From SCUD01 sp036824505 (GTDB taxonomy: Bacteria > Pseudomonadota > Gammaproteobacteria > Steroidobacterales > Steroidobacteraceae): DNA of 64,000 bases. Shown here one piece after another: positions 28,095 to 36,895 of the stretch. Under the pieces are notes generated by a model. The model worked only from the letters and a program-made list of their open reading frames with translations. It was not told where the DNA came from and did no database searches. The position numbers and the translations under genes are program-made. Location of the stretch: positions 106,268 through 170,267 of the forward strand of contig DAITAA010000002.1 of NCBI GenBank assembly GCA_036824505.1, in the 5' to 3' direction. Position 1 is the first letter of the stretch. Every line of letters begins with the position of its first letter.

Positions 28095-30698
28095 TCAATC
28101 GCCGGGCCCGAGGCCGGACCTCAATTCATAGAGCGCCTGCAACGCTTCGCGCGGCGTCAGCTTGTCCGGATCGAGCGCCCGTAACTGCTCGATGACTGCG
28201 GCCTCGCCACTCGGCGCGGCGAGCGGCAGGCTCGCCTGCGGGATCGGCGGCGCATCGCGGCGATGCTGACGCTCAATTTTCTCGAGATAGGCCTTCGCGC
28301 TTGCCACGACCTCGCGTGGCACGCCGGCTTTCCGGGCCACCTGCAGCCCGTAGCTGCGGCTCGCCGGACCCGGCCGCACAGCGTGCAGGAACACGATGTC
28401 TTCCTGGTGCTCGGTGGCATCCAGATGCACGTTGTCAACCTCAGGCAATTCCGTGGCGATTTCGGTCAGCTCGAAGTAATGCGTTGCAAACAGCGTGAAG
28501 GCGCGCTGCCGGCGGGCGATGTGGCTCGCGCAGGCGAAGGCGAGCGACAGGCCGTCATAGGTGCTGGTGCCGCGGCCGATCTCGTCCATCAGCACCAGGC
28601 TGTTCTCGGTGGCTGAATTCAGTATCAGCGCCGCCTCGGTCATCTCCACCATGAAGGTCGAGCGCCCGCCCGCCAGGTCGTCCGAGGCGCCGATGCGCGT
28701 GAAGATCCGGTCGAATGGCCCGATCACGGCGCGATCCGCCGGTACATAGCTGCCGATCGATGCGAGCACCAGGATCAGCGCGGCCTGGCGCATGTAGGTG
28801 GACTTGCCGCCCATGTTCGGCCCGGTGATAACGAGCATGCGCCGGCCATCGCGCAGCTCGAGGTCATTGGGCACAAACGGTTCCTCGAGTACGCGCTCGA
28901 CGACCGGATGGCGGCCGCCTTCGATGCGAAGACCGGGTTCGTCCGTGAGTTCCGGTTGCACGTAGGACAAGGTCATAGCGCGCTCGGCGAGATTCGCGAT
29001 CACGTCCGCCAGCGCGAGCGCCGCGGCCAGGCGCTTCAGGCTCGCGAGTTCAAGCGTCAACGCATCGAGCAGCGTTTCATAGAGCTCGCGCTCGCGCGCC
29101 AGCGCGCGGTCGCGGGAGCCCAGCATGCGATCCTCGAATTCTTTCAATTCGGGCGTCGTGTAGCGCTCCGCGTTCTTCAGGGTCTGGCGGCGGTGATAGT
29201 CGGCCGGCGCGCGCGCCGCCTGGCTGCGCGGCAGCTCGATGTAATAGCCGTGCACGCGGTTGTAGCCGAGCCGCAATTGCGTGATGCCGGTGCGGCGTCG
29301 CTCGTGCTCCTCGAGTTCGAACAGATGCCGATCGGTGCCTGCCGCGATGGATCGCTGGTCATCGAGCTCGATGTCGTAGCCCGCGGCAAAGACGCCGCCA
29401 TCGCGCAGCAACGGTGGCGGCGACTCGACAATTGCGCGGCTCAGCAGCTCGTGCAATTCCGGCTGCGCGGCCAGGTCCGCGCCGGCTGCCGCGAGCAATG
29501 GGGAGGAGAGCCCTTCGAGCAATTCGTTGATGCTCGGCAGCAGCGCAAGTGTTGCGCGCAGCATCGCGAGATCCCGCGGCCGCGCCGAGCGCAGCGCGAT
29601 CCTTGCCAGCACCCGCTCGACATCGCCGGTCCCGCGCAGTTCTTCATGCAGCGCTTTCGCGCGGCCGGACCCGATCAGCGCGGAGATGGCCTGGTAGCGC
29701 AGCCGGAGCTCCACCTGATCGCGCAGCGGCCGCTGGATCCAGCGCCGCAGCTTTCGCGCGCCCATGGCGGTCGCCGTGCGGTCGATGATGCCCGCGAGCG
29801 TGAGCTCGTCGCGGCCGGCCAGGCTGCGGTCGAGCTCGAGATTGCGCCGTGTGGCCGGGTCCATGGCGAGCGTCTCATCGCGGGATTCGCGGGAAAGCCC
29901 CGTCAGGTGCGGAAGCGCCCCGCGTTGCGTATCACGCACATATTGAAGGAGCGCGCCGGCGGCGCCGATCGCAAGCGCCAGGTCTTCGGCGCCGAAACCG
30001 GCGAGATCCTGCGTGCCGAACTGCTGATTCAGCGCGCGCCGTGCGGAATCGCGCTCGAAATGCCAGGGGGGCCGTTCGACGATGCGGGCGCGCAGCGCCG
30101 GCCCCGCAAGGCCGGCAGTGCCTTCGGCCAGAAGCAGTTCGGCGGGTCGCAGCCGTTCCAGTTCCGACAGCAGGGACTCACGCCCCTCGCCCTCGAGCAC
30201 AGTGAAGCGGCCTGCGCTGAGGTCGAGCCAGGCGAGTCCGAAGGCCTCGCCCTGCAAGGCGGCTGCCGCGAGCAGGGTCTCCCGTTTCGCATCCAGCAGG
30301 GCATCGTCGGTGACCGTGCCCGGCGTCACGATGCGAATGACCGCGCGCTCGACCGGCCCCTTGGTCTTTCCCACCTCGCCGACCTGCTCGCAGATCGCGA
30401 CCGACTCGCCCAGCTTCACGAGCCGCGCGAGATAGGTGTCGAGCTTGTCCACCGGGACGCCCGCCATCGGAATCGCACCGCCTGCCGATTCACCGCGCTG
30501 GGTCAGCATGATGTCGAGGAGCTTCGAGGCGCGGCGCGCATCTTCGTAGAAGAGCTCATAGAAATCGCCCATCCGGTACAGCAGCAGCATGTCCGGATGC
30601 GCCGCCTTGATGCGCAGGTACTGCTGCATCATCGGCGTATGGCTGTCGAGACCCGCGAACAGGGGTCCGGTGGCGGGTGGGCGCTCGGAGGCCGTCAT
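28095..30698 (-). CDS. mutS: DNA mismatch repair protein MutS
   Basis: MutS recognises base mismatches and recruits MutL. The N-terminal domain carries the Phe-x-Glu mismatch wedge in GDFYELF, the core and clamp follow, and the ATPase domain has GPNMGGKSTYM, DEIGRGTSTYDG and THYFEL. The length is about 867 residues. Several starts are possible: ATG at 30698, 30707 or 30734, none with a clear Shine-Dalgarno. The farthest, 30734, abuts the ATG of the divergent enoyl-CoA hydratase as CATATG, which would leave no intergenic space. The gene therefore has no room for its own promoter outside the neighbour's coding region. Confidence 0.97.
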   Translation of the reverse strand: MTASERPPATGPLFAGLDSHTPMMQQYLRIKAAHPDMLLLYRMGDFYELFYEDARRASKLLDIMLTQRGESAGGAIPMAGVPVDKLDTYLARLVKLGESVAICEQVGEVGKTKGPVERAVIRIVTPGTVTDDALLDAKRETLLAAAALQGEAFGLAWLDLSAGRFTVLEGEGRESLLSELERLRPAELLLAEGTAGLAGPALRARIVERPPWHFERDSARRALNQQFGTQDLAGFGAEDLALAIGAAGALLQYVRDTQRGALPHLTGLSRESRDETLAMDPATRRNLELDRSLAGRDELTLAGIIDRTATAMGARKLRRWIQRPLRDQVELRLRYQAISALIGSGRAKALHEELRGTGDVERVLARIALRSARPRDLAMLRATLALLPSINELLEGLSSPLLAAAGADLAAQPELHELLSRAIVESPPPLLRDGGVFAAGYDIELDDQRSIAAGTDRHLFELEEHERRRTGITQLRLGYNRVHGYYIELPRSQAARAPADYHRRQTLKNAERYTTPELKEFEDRMLGSRDRALARERELYETLLDALTLELASLKRLAAALALADVIANLAERAMTLSYVQPELTDEPGLRIEGGRHPVVERVLEEPFVPNDLELRDGRRMLVITGPNMGGKSTYMRQAALILVLASIGSYVPADRAVIGPFDRIFTRIGASDDLAGGRSTFMVEMTEAALILNSATENSLVLMDEIGRGTSTYDGLSLAFACASHIARRQRAFTLFATHYFELTEIATELPEVDNVHLDATEHQEDIVFLHAVRPGPASRSYGLQVARKAGVPREVVASAKAYLEKIERQHRRDAPPIPQASLPLAAPSGEAAVIEQLRALDPDKLTPREALQALYELRSGLGPGD

Positions 30699-30734
30699 TT
30701 GAGGCATTATGACGATACGGAGGATTGACGACAT

Positions 30735-31502
30735 ATGGGCATTGGCTACGAGTTCGACCAGGGTGTAGCGACCCTGATATTCGACCGTCAGGACAAGAAG
30801 AACGCGATCACCGGGGACATGTACGAGGCGATCGTCCGGAATCTCCGGCAGGCCTCAGGCGACAAAGCCGTGCGCGCCCTGCTGATCACGGGCGCGGGTT
30901 CCACCTTCACGGCCGGCAATGACCTGAAGGACTTCAGCGACCCGAGATTCGCCCGGCCGGACTCGCCGGTCCTTTCCTTCATGCAGGCGCTCGCGACCTT
31001 CGAAAAGCCCGTCATTGCGGCGGTCAATGGCATGGCGGTCGGGATTGGCGTCACGATGCTGCTGCATTGCGACCTGGTCTATGTCGCGGAGGGCGCAACA
31101 TTCTCGATGCCCTTCGTCAATCTGGGTCTGGTGCCGGAATTCGGCTCGACCCTGCTGCTGCCGGCGATCGCCGGCCGCGTGCGGGCGTCGGAAAAGCTGC
31201 TGCTCGGCCGGCCATTTCCGGCCGCCGAAGCGGTCGCGATGGGCATCGCCAATGCCGTGCTGCCTGCCGCGGAGCTGCTCGCCCATGCGACAGCGGTGGC
31301 GCGCTCCTTCAATGCGCTGCCGCCGGGTGCGGTGCGCGACAGCAAGAAATTGCTGCGGGAGTCCCAGGCCGCACTGGTGCAGGAGGCGATCCTGCGCGAG
31401 CTCAATGTCTTCGGGCCGCGTCTTGCCGGCCCGGAGGCGCGCGAGGCCATCGCCGCCATCCGCGAAAAACGTCCGGCCGATTTCTCAAAGACGGGTGGAT
31501 GA
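30735..31502 (+). CDS. Enoyl-CoA hydratase/isomerase family protein
   Basis: This crotonase-fold protein of 255 residues catalyses hydration or isomerisation of enoyl-CoA thioesters, most likely in fatty-acid or amino-acid breakdown. The oxyanion-hole stretches FTAGNDLKDF (about residues 56-66) and the strand AVNGMAVGIGVTMLLHCD (about 95-112) are conserved. PFVNLGLVPEFGS holds the catalytic acid. GGAGG lies 11 bp before the ATG. It is the first gene of a run whose stop overlaps pncC. Substrate cannot be told from sequence alone. Confidence 0.88.
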   Translation: MGIGYEFDQGVATLIFDRQDKKNAITGDMYEAIVRNLRQASGDKAVRALLITGAGSTFTAGNDLKDFSDPRFARPDSPVLSFMQALATFEKPVIAAVNGMAVGIGVTMLLHCDLVYVAEGATFSMPFVNLGLVPEFGSTLLLPAIAGRVRASEKLLLGRPFPAAEAVAMGIANAVLPAAELLAHATAVARSFNALPPGAVRDSKKLLRESQAALVQEAILRELNVFGPRLAGPEAREAIAAIREKRPADFSKTGG

Positions 31503-32002
31503 TGCCCGGACCCCGCGATATCGCGCTATATCGTCTGGCTGAACGCGTCGGCCAGCGATTGCGCAAGTCAGGCGCCCTGGTCGTCACCGCCGAATCCTGC
31601 ACCGGCGGTCTTCTCGCAAAGTGCCTGACCGATTTGTCCGGGAGTTCCGATTACTTCGATCGCGGCTGGGTGACCTATTCCAATGCCGCGAAGCAGGAGC
31701 TCCTGGGCGTCAGTCCGCGCCTGCTCGCCCGGCATGGCGCCGTCAGTGAACCGGCGGCGCTCGCGATGGCTCGCGGCGCACTGAAAGCCGCGGGTGCCAC
31801 CGTCGCGGTTGCAGTCACCGGCATCGCCGGCCCGACTGGCGCGACGCCCGGAAAGCCGGTCGGTACGGTCTGGATCGCCTGGGCCAGGCGCCACCGCGGC
31901 CGGGTGCGCGCCAGGGCACAGCATCACCGTTTCGCGGGCGACCGCGATGCTGTCCGTCGCCGGACCGTCGCCGCGGCGCTTTCCGGATTGCTGCGCGCAT
32001 GA
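31499..32002 (+). CDS. pncC: Nicotinamide-nucleotide amidohydrolase (CinA C-terminal family)
   Basis: PncC deamidates nicotinamide mononucleotide to nicotinic acid mononucleotide, recycling the NMN made by DNA ligase. The single-domain form of 167 residues has VVTAESCTGGLLAKCLTD, the catalytic Ser/Lys region, and VAVTGIAGPTGATPGKPVGTV. Two ATGs (31499 and 31502) overlap the stop of the preceding gene (ATGATG). It sits just before thpR and recA, the common gammaproteobacterial position of cinA. The full-length CinA N-terminal domain is absent, which is normal for this subfamily. Confidence 0.92.
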   Translation: MMPGPRDIALYRLAERVGQRLRKSGALVVTAESCTGGLLAKCLTDLSGSSDYFDRGWVTYSNAAKQELLGVSPRLLARHGAVSEPAALAMARGALKAAGATVAVAVTGIAGPTGATPGKPVGTVWIAWARRHRGRVRARAQHHRFAGDRDAVRRRTVAAALSGLLRA

Positions 32003-32550
32003 GCATGCCACTGGATCTTCGCGAGAACTCCCGACGCGTGTTCTTTGCGTACTGGCCCGATGCGAAGGCGCGCCAGGCGGTGATTGAGGCCACGCGCGCC
32101 GCCGTCGCCTCGATCGACGGCCAGCCGGTTTCGGCCTCCAATCTCCATGTGACGCTGGCCTTCCTCGGCCGGGTGCCGAGCCCGCGGATACCGGAAATCG
32201 TCCGGATCGGCTCGCGGGGCGATTACAGGCAGGCAAAGCTCAGCTTCGACCGGCTCGAATACTGGCCCAGGCCAAAGGTCGTCTCGGCGCTTGCGGATGT
32301 GGTCCCTGAAGCGGGCCAGCAGCTGGTGGATACCCTGTGGGAGCGCCTCAAACCGCTCGGCATCGAGCGCGAGGAGCGGCCCTGGCGGCCGCATTTCACC
32401 GTAGTGCGCCGGGTACGGCGGCCGCCGCCCAAGCTGACCATTCCGATCATTCACTGGAACTGCGATCGCCTGGCGCTCGTCGAATCGGTGTCCGGCCCCG
32501 ACGGCCTGCACTACACGGCGCTCGCCGAATGGCCGCTGGGAAAGTCCTGA
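31999..32550 (+). CDS. thpR: RNA 2',3'-cyclic phosphodiesterase ThpR
   Basis: ThpR belongs to the 2H phosphoesterase family and opens cyclic phosphates on RNA ends (LigT activity). The two HxT motifs are His50 (LHVTLAFLG) and His132 (PHFTVVRR). At 183 residues it is complete. The ATG overlaps the pncC stop by four bases. It lies between pncC and recA. Co-transcription with the two genes upstream is likely; recA has its own leader of about 150 bp. Confidence 0.9.
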   Translation: MSMPLDLRENSRRVFFAYWPDAKARQAVIEATRAAVASIDGQPVSASNLHVTLAFLGRVPSPRIPEIVRIGSRGDYRQAKLSFDRLEYWPRPKVVSALADVVPEAGQQLVDTLWERLKPLGIEREERPWRPHFTVVRRVRRPPPKLTIPIIHWNCDRLALVESVSGPDGLHYTALAEWPLGKS

Positions 32551-32701
32551 CTGCCAGGGCTGTGGCTGGGTCGCGGCCTGAGCCACCCGGTCCCTTAAGC
32601 TCTCCCCGAAACGGCAATCTGGGTTAACGCGGAATCAATTCTGCGTGCGCCGCGGGCCGGTTCTTTGTGAAATAATCATCCATCTTCATAGGGGCGTCGC
32701 A

Positions 32702-33736
32702 ATGGAAGACAACCGCAAGAAAGCTCTCGCCGCCGCGCTGAGCCAGATCGAGAAGCAGTTCGGCAAGGGCTCGGTCATGCTCCTCGGCGAGCACCCGGCC
32801 AACAACGACATCGAAGTCGTATCGACCGGATCGCTCGGCCTCGATGTGGCACTCGGCATCGGCGGCGTGCCGCGCGGCCGCGTGGTCGAGGTTTACGGGC
32901 CCGAGGCTTCCGGCAAGACGACGCTCGCGCTTTCGATCATCGCCCAGACGCAGAAACTGGGCGGCGTGGCCGCGTTCGTGGACGCTGAGCATGCGCTCGA
33001 TCCGATCTACGCCGGCAAGCTCGGCGTCAACGTCAAGGAACTGCTGATTTCCCAGCCGGACACCGGCGAACAGGCGCTCGAGATTACCGACATGCTGGTG
33101 CGCTCGGGGGCCGTGGACATCGTCGTGATCGACTCGGTCGCAGCGCTGACGCCAAAGGCCGAAATCGAGGGCGAGATGGGCGAGATGCAGGTCGGGCTGC
33201 AGGCCCGGCTGATGTCGCAGGCACTGCGCAAGCTCACCGGCAACATCAAGCGCTCCAATACGATCGTGCTCTTCATCAACCAGATCCGCATGAAGATCGG
33301 CGTGATGTTCGGCAACCCCGAGACCACAACCGGCGGCAATGCGCTCAAGTTCTACGCCTCGCTCCGCCTCGACATCCGCCGCATCGGCGCGCTGAAAAAC
33401 GGCGAAGAAGTCATCGGCAACCAGACCCGCGTCAAGGTCGTCAAGAACAAGGTCGCGCCGCCGTTCCGCGAGGCGGAGTTCGAGATCCTCTACGGTCACG
33501 GCATCTCGCGCGAAGGCGAGCTGATCGACATGGGTTCGCTGCACGGCCTGGTCGAGAAATCCGGCTCCTGGTACGCCTACGAAGGCGAACGCATCGGCCA
33601 GGGCAAGGACAATGCCCGCGCCTACCTGCAGCAGCATCCGGAAATCGCCGCGAAGATCGAAACGGCGCTGCGGACCCGGCTGCTGCCGGTGCGCCGCCCG
33701 GTGGCGGTTGCGAGTGAGGCGGCGGAAGCCTCCTGA
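32702..33736 (+). CDS. recA: Recombinase RecA
   Basis: RecA forms the ATP-dependent filament for homologous recombination and stimulates LexA cleavage. The 344-residue protein starts MEDNRKKALAAALSQIEKQF, has Walker A GPEASGKT at 66-73 and the L2 loop region FGNPETTTGGNALKFYAS, with a short C-terminal tail. The ATG at 32702 is preceded by AGGGGCG. The upstream gap holds no CTG-N10-CAG, so a classical gammaproteobacterial LexA box is not visible. The stop overlaps a GTG start of recX. Confidence 0.98.
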   Translation: MEDNRKKALAAALSQIEKQFGKGSVMLLGEHPANNDIEVVSTGSLGLDVALGIGGVPRGRVVEVYGPEASGKTTLALSIIAQTQKLGGVAAFVDAEHALDPIYAGKLGVNVKELLISQPDTGEQALEITDMLVRSGAVDIVVIDSVAALTPKAEIEGEMGEMQVGLQARLMSQALRKLTGNIKRSNTIVLFINQIRMKIGVMFGNPETTTGGNALKFYASLRLDIRRIGALKNGEEVIGNQTRVKVVKNKVAPPFREAEFEILYGHGISREGELIDMGSLHGLVEKSGSWYAYEGERIGQGKDNARAYLQQHPEIAAKIETALRTRLLPVRRPVAVASEAAEAS

Positions 33737-34211
33737 TCCAGCCGCTGCGGCGGCCCCCGACGATCAGCAGGCTGCCCGGCTTGCGGCACTCCGGCTGCTG
33801 AACCGGCGCGACTACGGCGCCAAAGAACTCGAGGCGCGCCTCGCCGAACGCGGCTTTGCAGCGGCGGCCGCAACGGCCGTCGTCGAACGTCTGCTCCAGG
33901 AAAAGCTCCTGGACGACGCCCGTTTTGCCGAGCATTTCGTCGCGTATCATGCCAATCGCGGGCAGGGGCCCGTGCGCATTGCGCACAAGCTTCGCGAGGC
34001 GGGCGTGGCCGGGGAACTCGTGGCGGCCGCGGTGGACGCGGGCTCGGGCGACTGGCGGCGGCGTTGCGCCGAGGCCCGGCGCAAGCGTTTCGGCGGACGC
34101 GAGCCCGCAAGCTGGGCCGAGCGCGGCAAGCAGGCAAGATTCCTTGCGCAGCGCGGCTTCAGTTCAGAGCAGGTGCGCGCGGCGATCGGCAAGGATCTGG
34201 ACGGGGAATGA
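33714..34211 (+). CDS. recX: Regulatory protein RecX
   Basis: RecX inhibits RecA by binding in the filament groove. The protein is made of three-helix repeats (AALRLLNRRDYGAKELEARL, then VVERLLQEKLLDDARFAEHF, then RGQGPVRIAHKLREAGV and a fourth near ARFLAQRGFSSEQVRAAI). The GTG at 33714 overlaps recA by 23 bp and gives 165 residues; no ATG is available in frame. The last four bases overlap the alaS start (ATGATG). The recA-recX-alaS order is the Escherichia coli type. Confidence 0.9.
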   Translation: MRRRKPPDPAAAAAPDDQQAARLAALRLLNRRDYGAKELEARLAERGFAAAAATAVVERLLQEKLLDDARFAEHFVAYHANRGQGPVRIAHKLREAGVAGELVAAAVDAGSGDWRRRCAEARRKRFGGREPASWAERGKQARFLAQRGFSSEQVRAAIGKDLDGE

Positions 34212-36835
34212 TGACGTCGAAGCAGAAGACATCGATGACCAGCGCAGAACTGCGCAGCGCCTTCCTGGAATTCTTCCGGGAACGCGGCCACACAGTCGTG
34301 GCGTCGAGCCCGCTCGTGCCCGCCAACGACCCGACGCTGCTTTTCACCAATGCGGGCATGGTGCAGTTCAAGGACGTGTTCCTCGGCAAGGACCAGCGCA
34401 GCTACAAGCGCGCCGCGAGCTCGCAGCGCTGCGTGCGCGCAGGCGGCAAGCACAACGATCTCGAGAATGTCGGCTACACGGCGCGCCACCACACCTTCTT
34501 CGAGATGCTCGGTAATTTCAGTTTTGGCGACTACTTCAAGCGCGAGGCCATCGAGTACGCCTGGGATTTCGTCACCGGCACCCTGAAGATCCCGCCGGAG
34601 AAGCTCTGGGTCACGGTTTACGAGGACGACGACGAGGCGGCGGATCTCTGGCTCAAGAAGATCGGCGTCAGTCCGCGGCATTTCGCGCGCCTGGGCGAAG
34701 ATTCGAATTTCTGGGCCATGGGCGATACCGGTCCCTGCGGCCCCTGCAGCGAAATCTTCTACGACCACGGCGCCGGAATCGCGGGCGGCCCGCCGGGCTC
34801 GAAGGACGAGGAAGGCGATCGCTACGTCGAAATCTGGAATCTCGTGTTCATGCAATACGAGCGCTCTTCGGCTGGAAAGCTGGAGCCGCTGCCCAAGCCG
34901 TCCGTGGACACCGGCATGGGCCTCGAACGCACCGCCGCCGTCATGCAGGGCGTGCATTCGAATTACGACATCGACCTGTTCAAGGGACTGGTCGCGGCGG
35001 CCGCCGAGGCGACGCACCAGAAGAAGAGGACCGGCCCGTCGCTACGGGTGATTGCGGATCACATCCGCGCCTGCTCCTTCCTGATCGTCGACGGCGTGAT
35101 TCCGGGCAATGAAGGCCGCGGCTATGTGCTGCGGCGCATCATCCGCCGCGCCATCCGCCACGGCTACAAGCTGGGCCAGGAAAAGCCCTTTTTCCACAAG
35201 CTGGTGCCAGCGCTGGTCGAGCAGATGGGCGAGGCCTATCCGGAACTGGCGGAGAGCGCCGGCCATGTCAGCCGCGTATTGCGTCAGGAAGAAGAGCGCT
35301 TCGATGAGACGCTTGCAAACGGCATGGAACTGCTCGAAGGCGCGATCAGGAAACTGAGGGGCAAGACCATCGCCGGCGAAACGGTGTTCAAGCTCTACGA
35401 CACCTTTGGTTTCCCGATGGACCTGACCGCGGACATCGCGCGCGAGCGTGGCCTTTCGATCGACGCGGCGGGCTTCGAGAAAGCGATGGAAGGCCAGCGC
35501 GAGCGCGGCCGCGCAGCGAGCCGCTTCGGCGTGGACCTGCGCGAACAGGCGGATATTGATGCCGCGAGCGAGTTCTGCGGCTACGACTCATTGACGGGTG
35601 ACGGCAAGGTTACGGCGATTCTGAAGGGCGGCGCTGAAGTGAAATCGGCGGTGGCTGGCGAGGAAGCGCAGCTCGTTCTCGACCGCACGCCTTTCTATGC
35701 CGAGTCGGGTGGGCAGGTGGGCGATGTGGGCGTGCTCGAAAGCGCGAAATCGCGGTTCAGGGTGACCGACACCAGGAAGCTGGGCGATGCGCACCTGCAC
35801 ATCGGCCGCGTTGAATCTGGCTCGCTCACGCTTGGCGACAGGCTCACGGCGCAGGTGGACGCGAAGACCCGCCAGGCAACGGTATTGAATCATTCCGCGA
35901 CGCATCTTTTGCACGCGGCGCTTCGCCGGGTGCTCGGCAAGCATGTCCTGCAGAAGGGTTCCCTCGTCGCACCCGACCGGCTGCGATTCGATTTTTCGCA
36001 TACCGGGGCCGTGACGGCGGAGGAACTCGACCTCATCGAAGAACTGGTCAATGCCGAGATCCGCCGCAATGCGCCGGCCGTGATCCGCCAGCTGCCCTTT
36101 GATGAAGCAGTGAAATCCGGGGCCATGGCGCTGTTTGGCGAGAAATACGGCGATGTCGTGCGTGTGCTGTCATTCGGTGATTTCTCGACCGAACTCTGCG
36201 GCGGCACGCATGTGCATCGCACCGGCGACATCGGGCTGTTTCGCATCAGCTCCGAGGGCGGCATCGCCTCCGGCATCCGGCGCATCGAAGCCCTGACCGG
36301 CGAGGGCGCGCTCGAGGCGGTGAAAACCGCCGATGCGGCGCTGAAGCGCGTTGCCTCACTGCTCCGCGGCGCGCCGGCCGAGGTCGAGGACAAGGTGGTG
36401 CAGCTCCTGGAGCGGCAGAAGAAGCTCGAGCGCGACTTCGCGGGCCTGAGATCAAAGATCGCGACCGGTGGTCACGGCGACCTGGCCGCTGGCGCGGTGC
36501 AGGTCCACGGCATCAATGTGCTGGCGACCGCGATCGATGGTGCGGACGCCAATGCGCTGCGCGAAGCGGTGGACTCGCTGAAGGCCCGGCTCGGCTCCGC
36601 CGTGATCGTGCTCGCAAGCGTTACCGGGAACGGCAGGGTCTCGCTGGTCGTCGGCGTGACGCCCGACGTGGTCGGGAAGGTCAAGGCCGGCGAGCTCGCG
36701 GGCCAGGTCGCGGGCCAGCTCGGCGGCCGCGGCGGCGGCCGGGCCGACTTCGCGCAGGCGGGCGGCAATGATGCTTCGAAACTCGAGGCGACGCTTGCCG
36801 CCGTGCCGGACATGATTCGCGCGCGCCTCGCCTGA
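34208..36835 (+). CDS. alaS: Alanine--tRNA ligase
   Basis: AlaS charges tRNA-Ala and edits Ser and Gly errors. The 875-residue enzyme has the class II core (ELRSAFLEFFRERGHTVVASS, FTNAGMVQFK), the editing domain with the zinc and editing site HSATHLLH near residue 561 and CGGTHVHRTGDIG near 664, and the C-Ala domain ending in a glycine-rich linker (GGRGGGRADFAQAGG). I start at the ATG pair at 34208, which has ACGGGGA in front; an ATG at 34235 (MTSAELRS) aligns better with the E. coli N-terminus. It is coupled to recX. Confidence 0.97.
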   Translation: MMTSKQKTSMTSAELRSAFLEFFRERGHTVVASSPLVPANDPTLLFTNAGMVQFKDVFLGKDQRSYKRAASSQRCVRAGGKHNDLENVGYTARHHTFFEMLGNFSFGDYFKREAIEYAWDFVTGTLKIPPEKLWVTVYEDDDEAADLWLKKIGVSPRHFARLGEDSNFWAMGDTGPCGPCSEIFYDHGAGIAGGPPGSKDEEGDRYVEIWNLVFMQYERSSAGKLEPLPKPSVDTGMGLERTAAVMQGVHSNYDIDLFKGLVAAAAEATHQKKRTGPSLRVIADHIRACSFLIVDGVIPGNEGRGYVLRRIIRRAIRHGYKLGQEKPFFHKLVPALVEQMGEAYPELAESAGHVSRVLRQEEERFDETLANGMELLEGAIRKLRGKTIAGETVFKLYDTFGFPMDLTADIARERGLSIDAAGFEKAMEGQRERGRAASRFGVDLREQADIDAASEFCGYDSLTGDGKVTAILKGGAEVKSAVAGEEAQLVLDRTPFYAESGGQVGDVGVLESAKSRFRVTDTRKLGDAHLHIGRVESGSLTLGDRLTAQVDAKTRQATVLNHSATHLLHAALRRVLGKHVLQKGSLVAPDRLRFDFSHTGAVTAEELDLIEELVNAEIRRNAPAVIRQLPFDEAVKSGAMALFGEKYGDVVRVLSFGDFSTELCGGTHVHRTGDIGLFRISSEGGIASGIRRIEALTGEGALEAVKTADAALKRVASLLRGAPAEVEDKVVQLLERQKKLERDFAGLRSKIATGGHGDLAAGAVQVHGINVLATAIDGADANALREAVDSLKARLGSAVIVLASVTGNGRVSLVVGVTPDVVGKVKAGELAGQVAGQLGGRGGGRADFAQAGGNDASKLEATLAAVPDMIRARLA

Positions 36836-36895
36836 CCGCGGCGCTTGGCATCGGGCCGGTGGAACCAGCGCCCGCAGCGGCAGTCGGAATTCACT

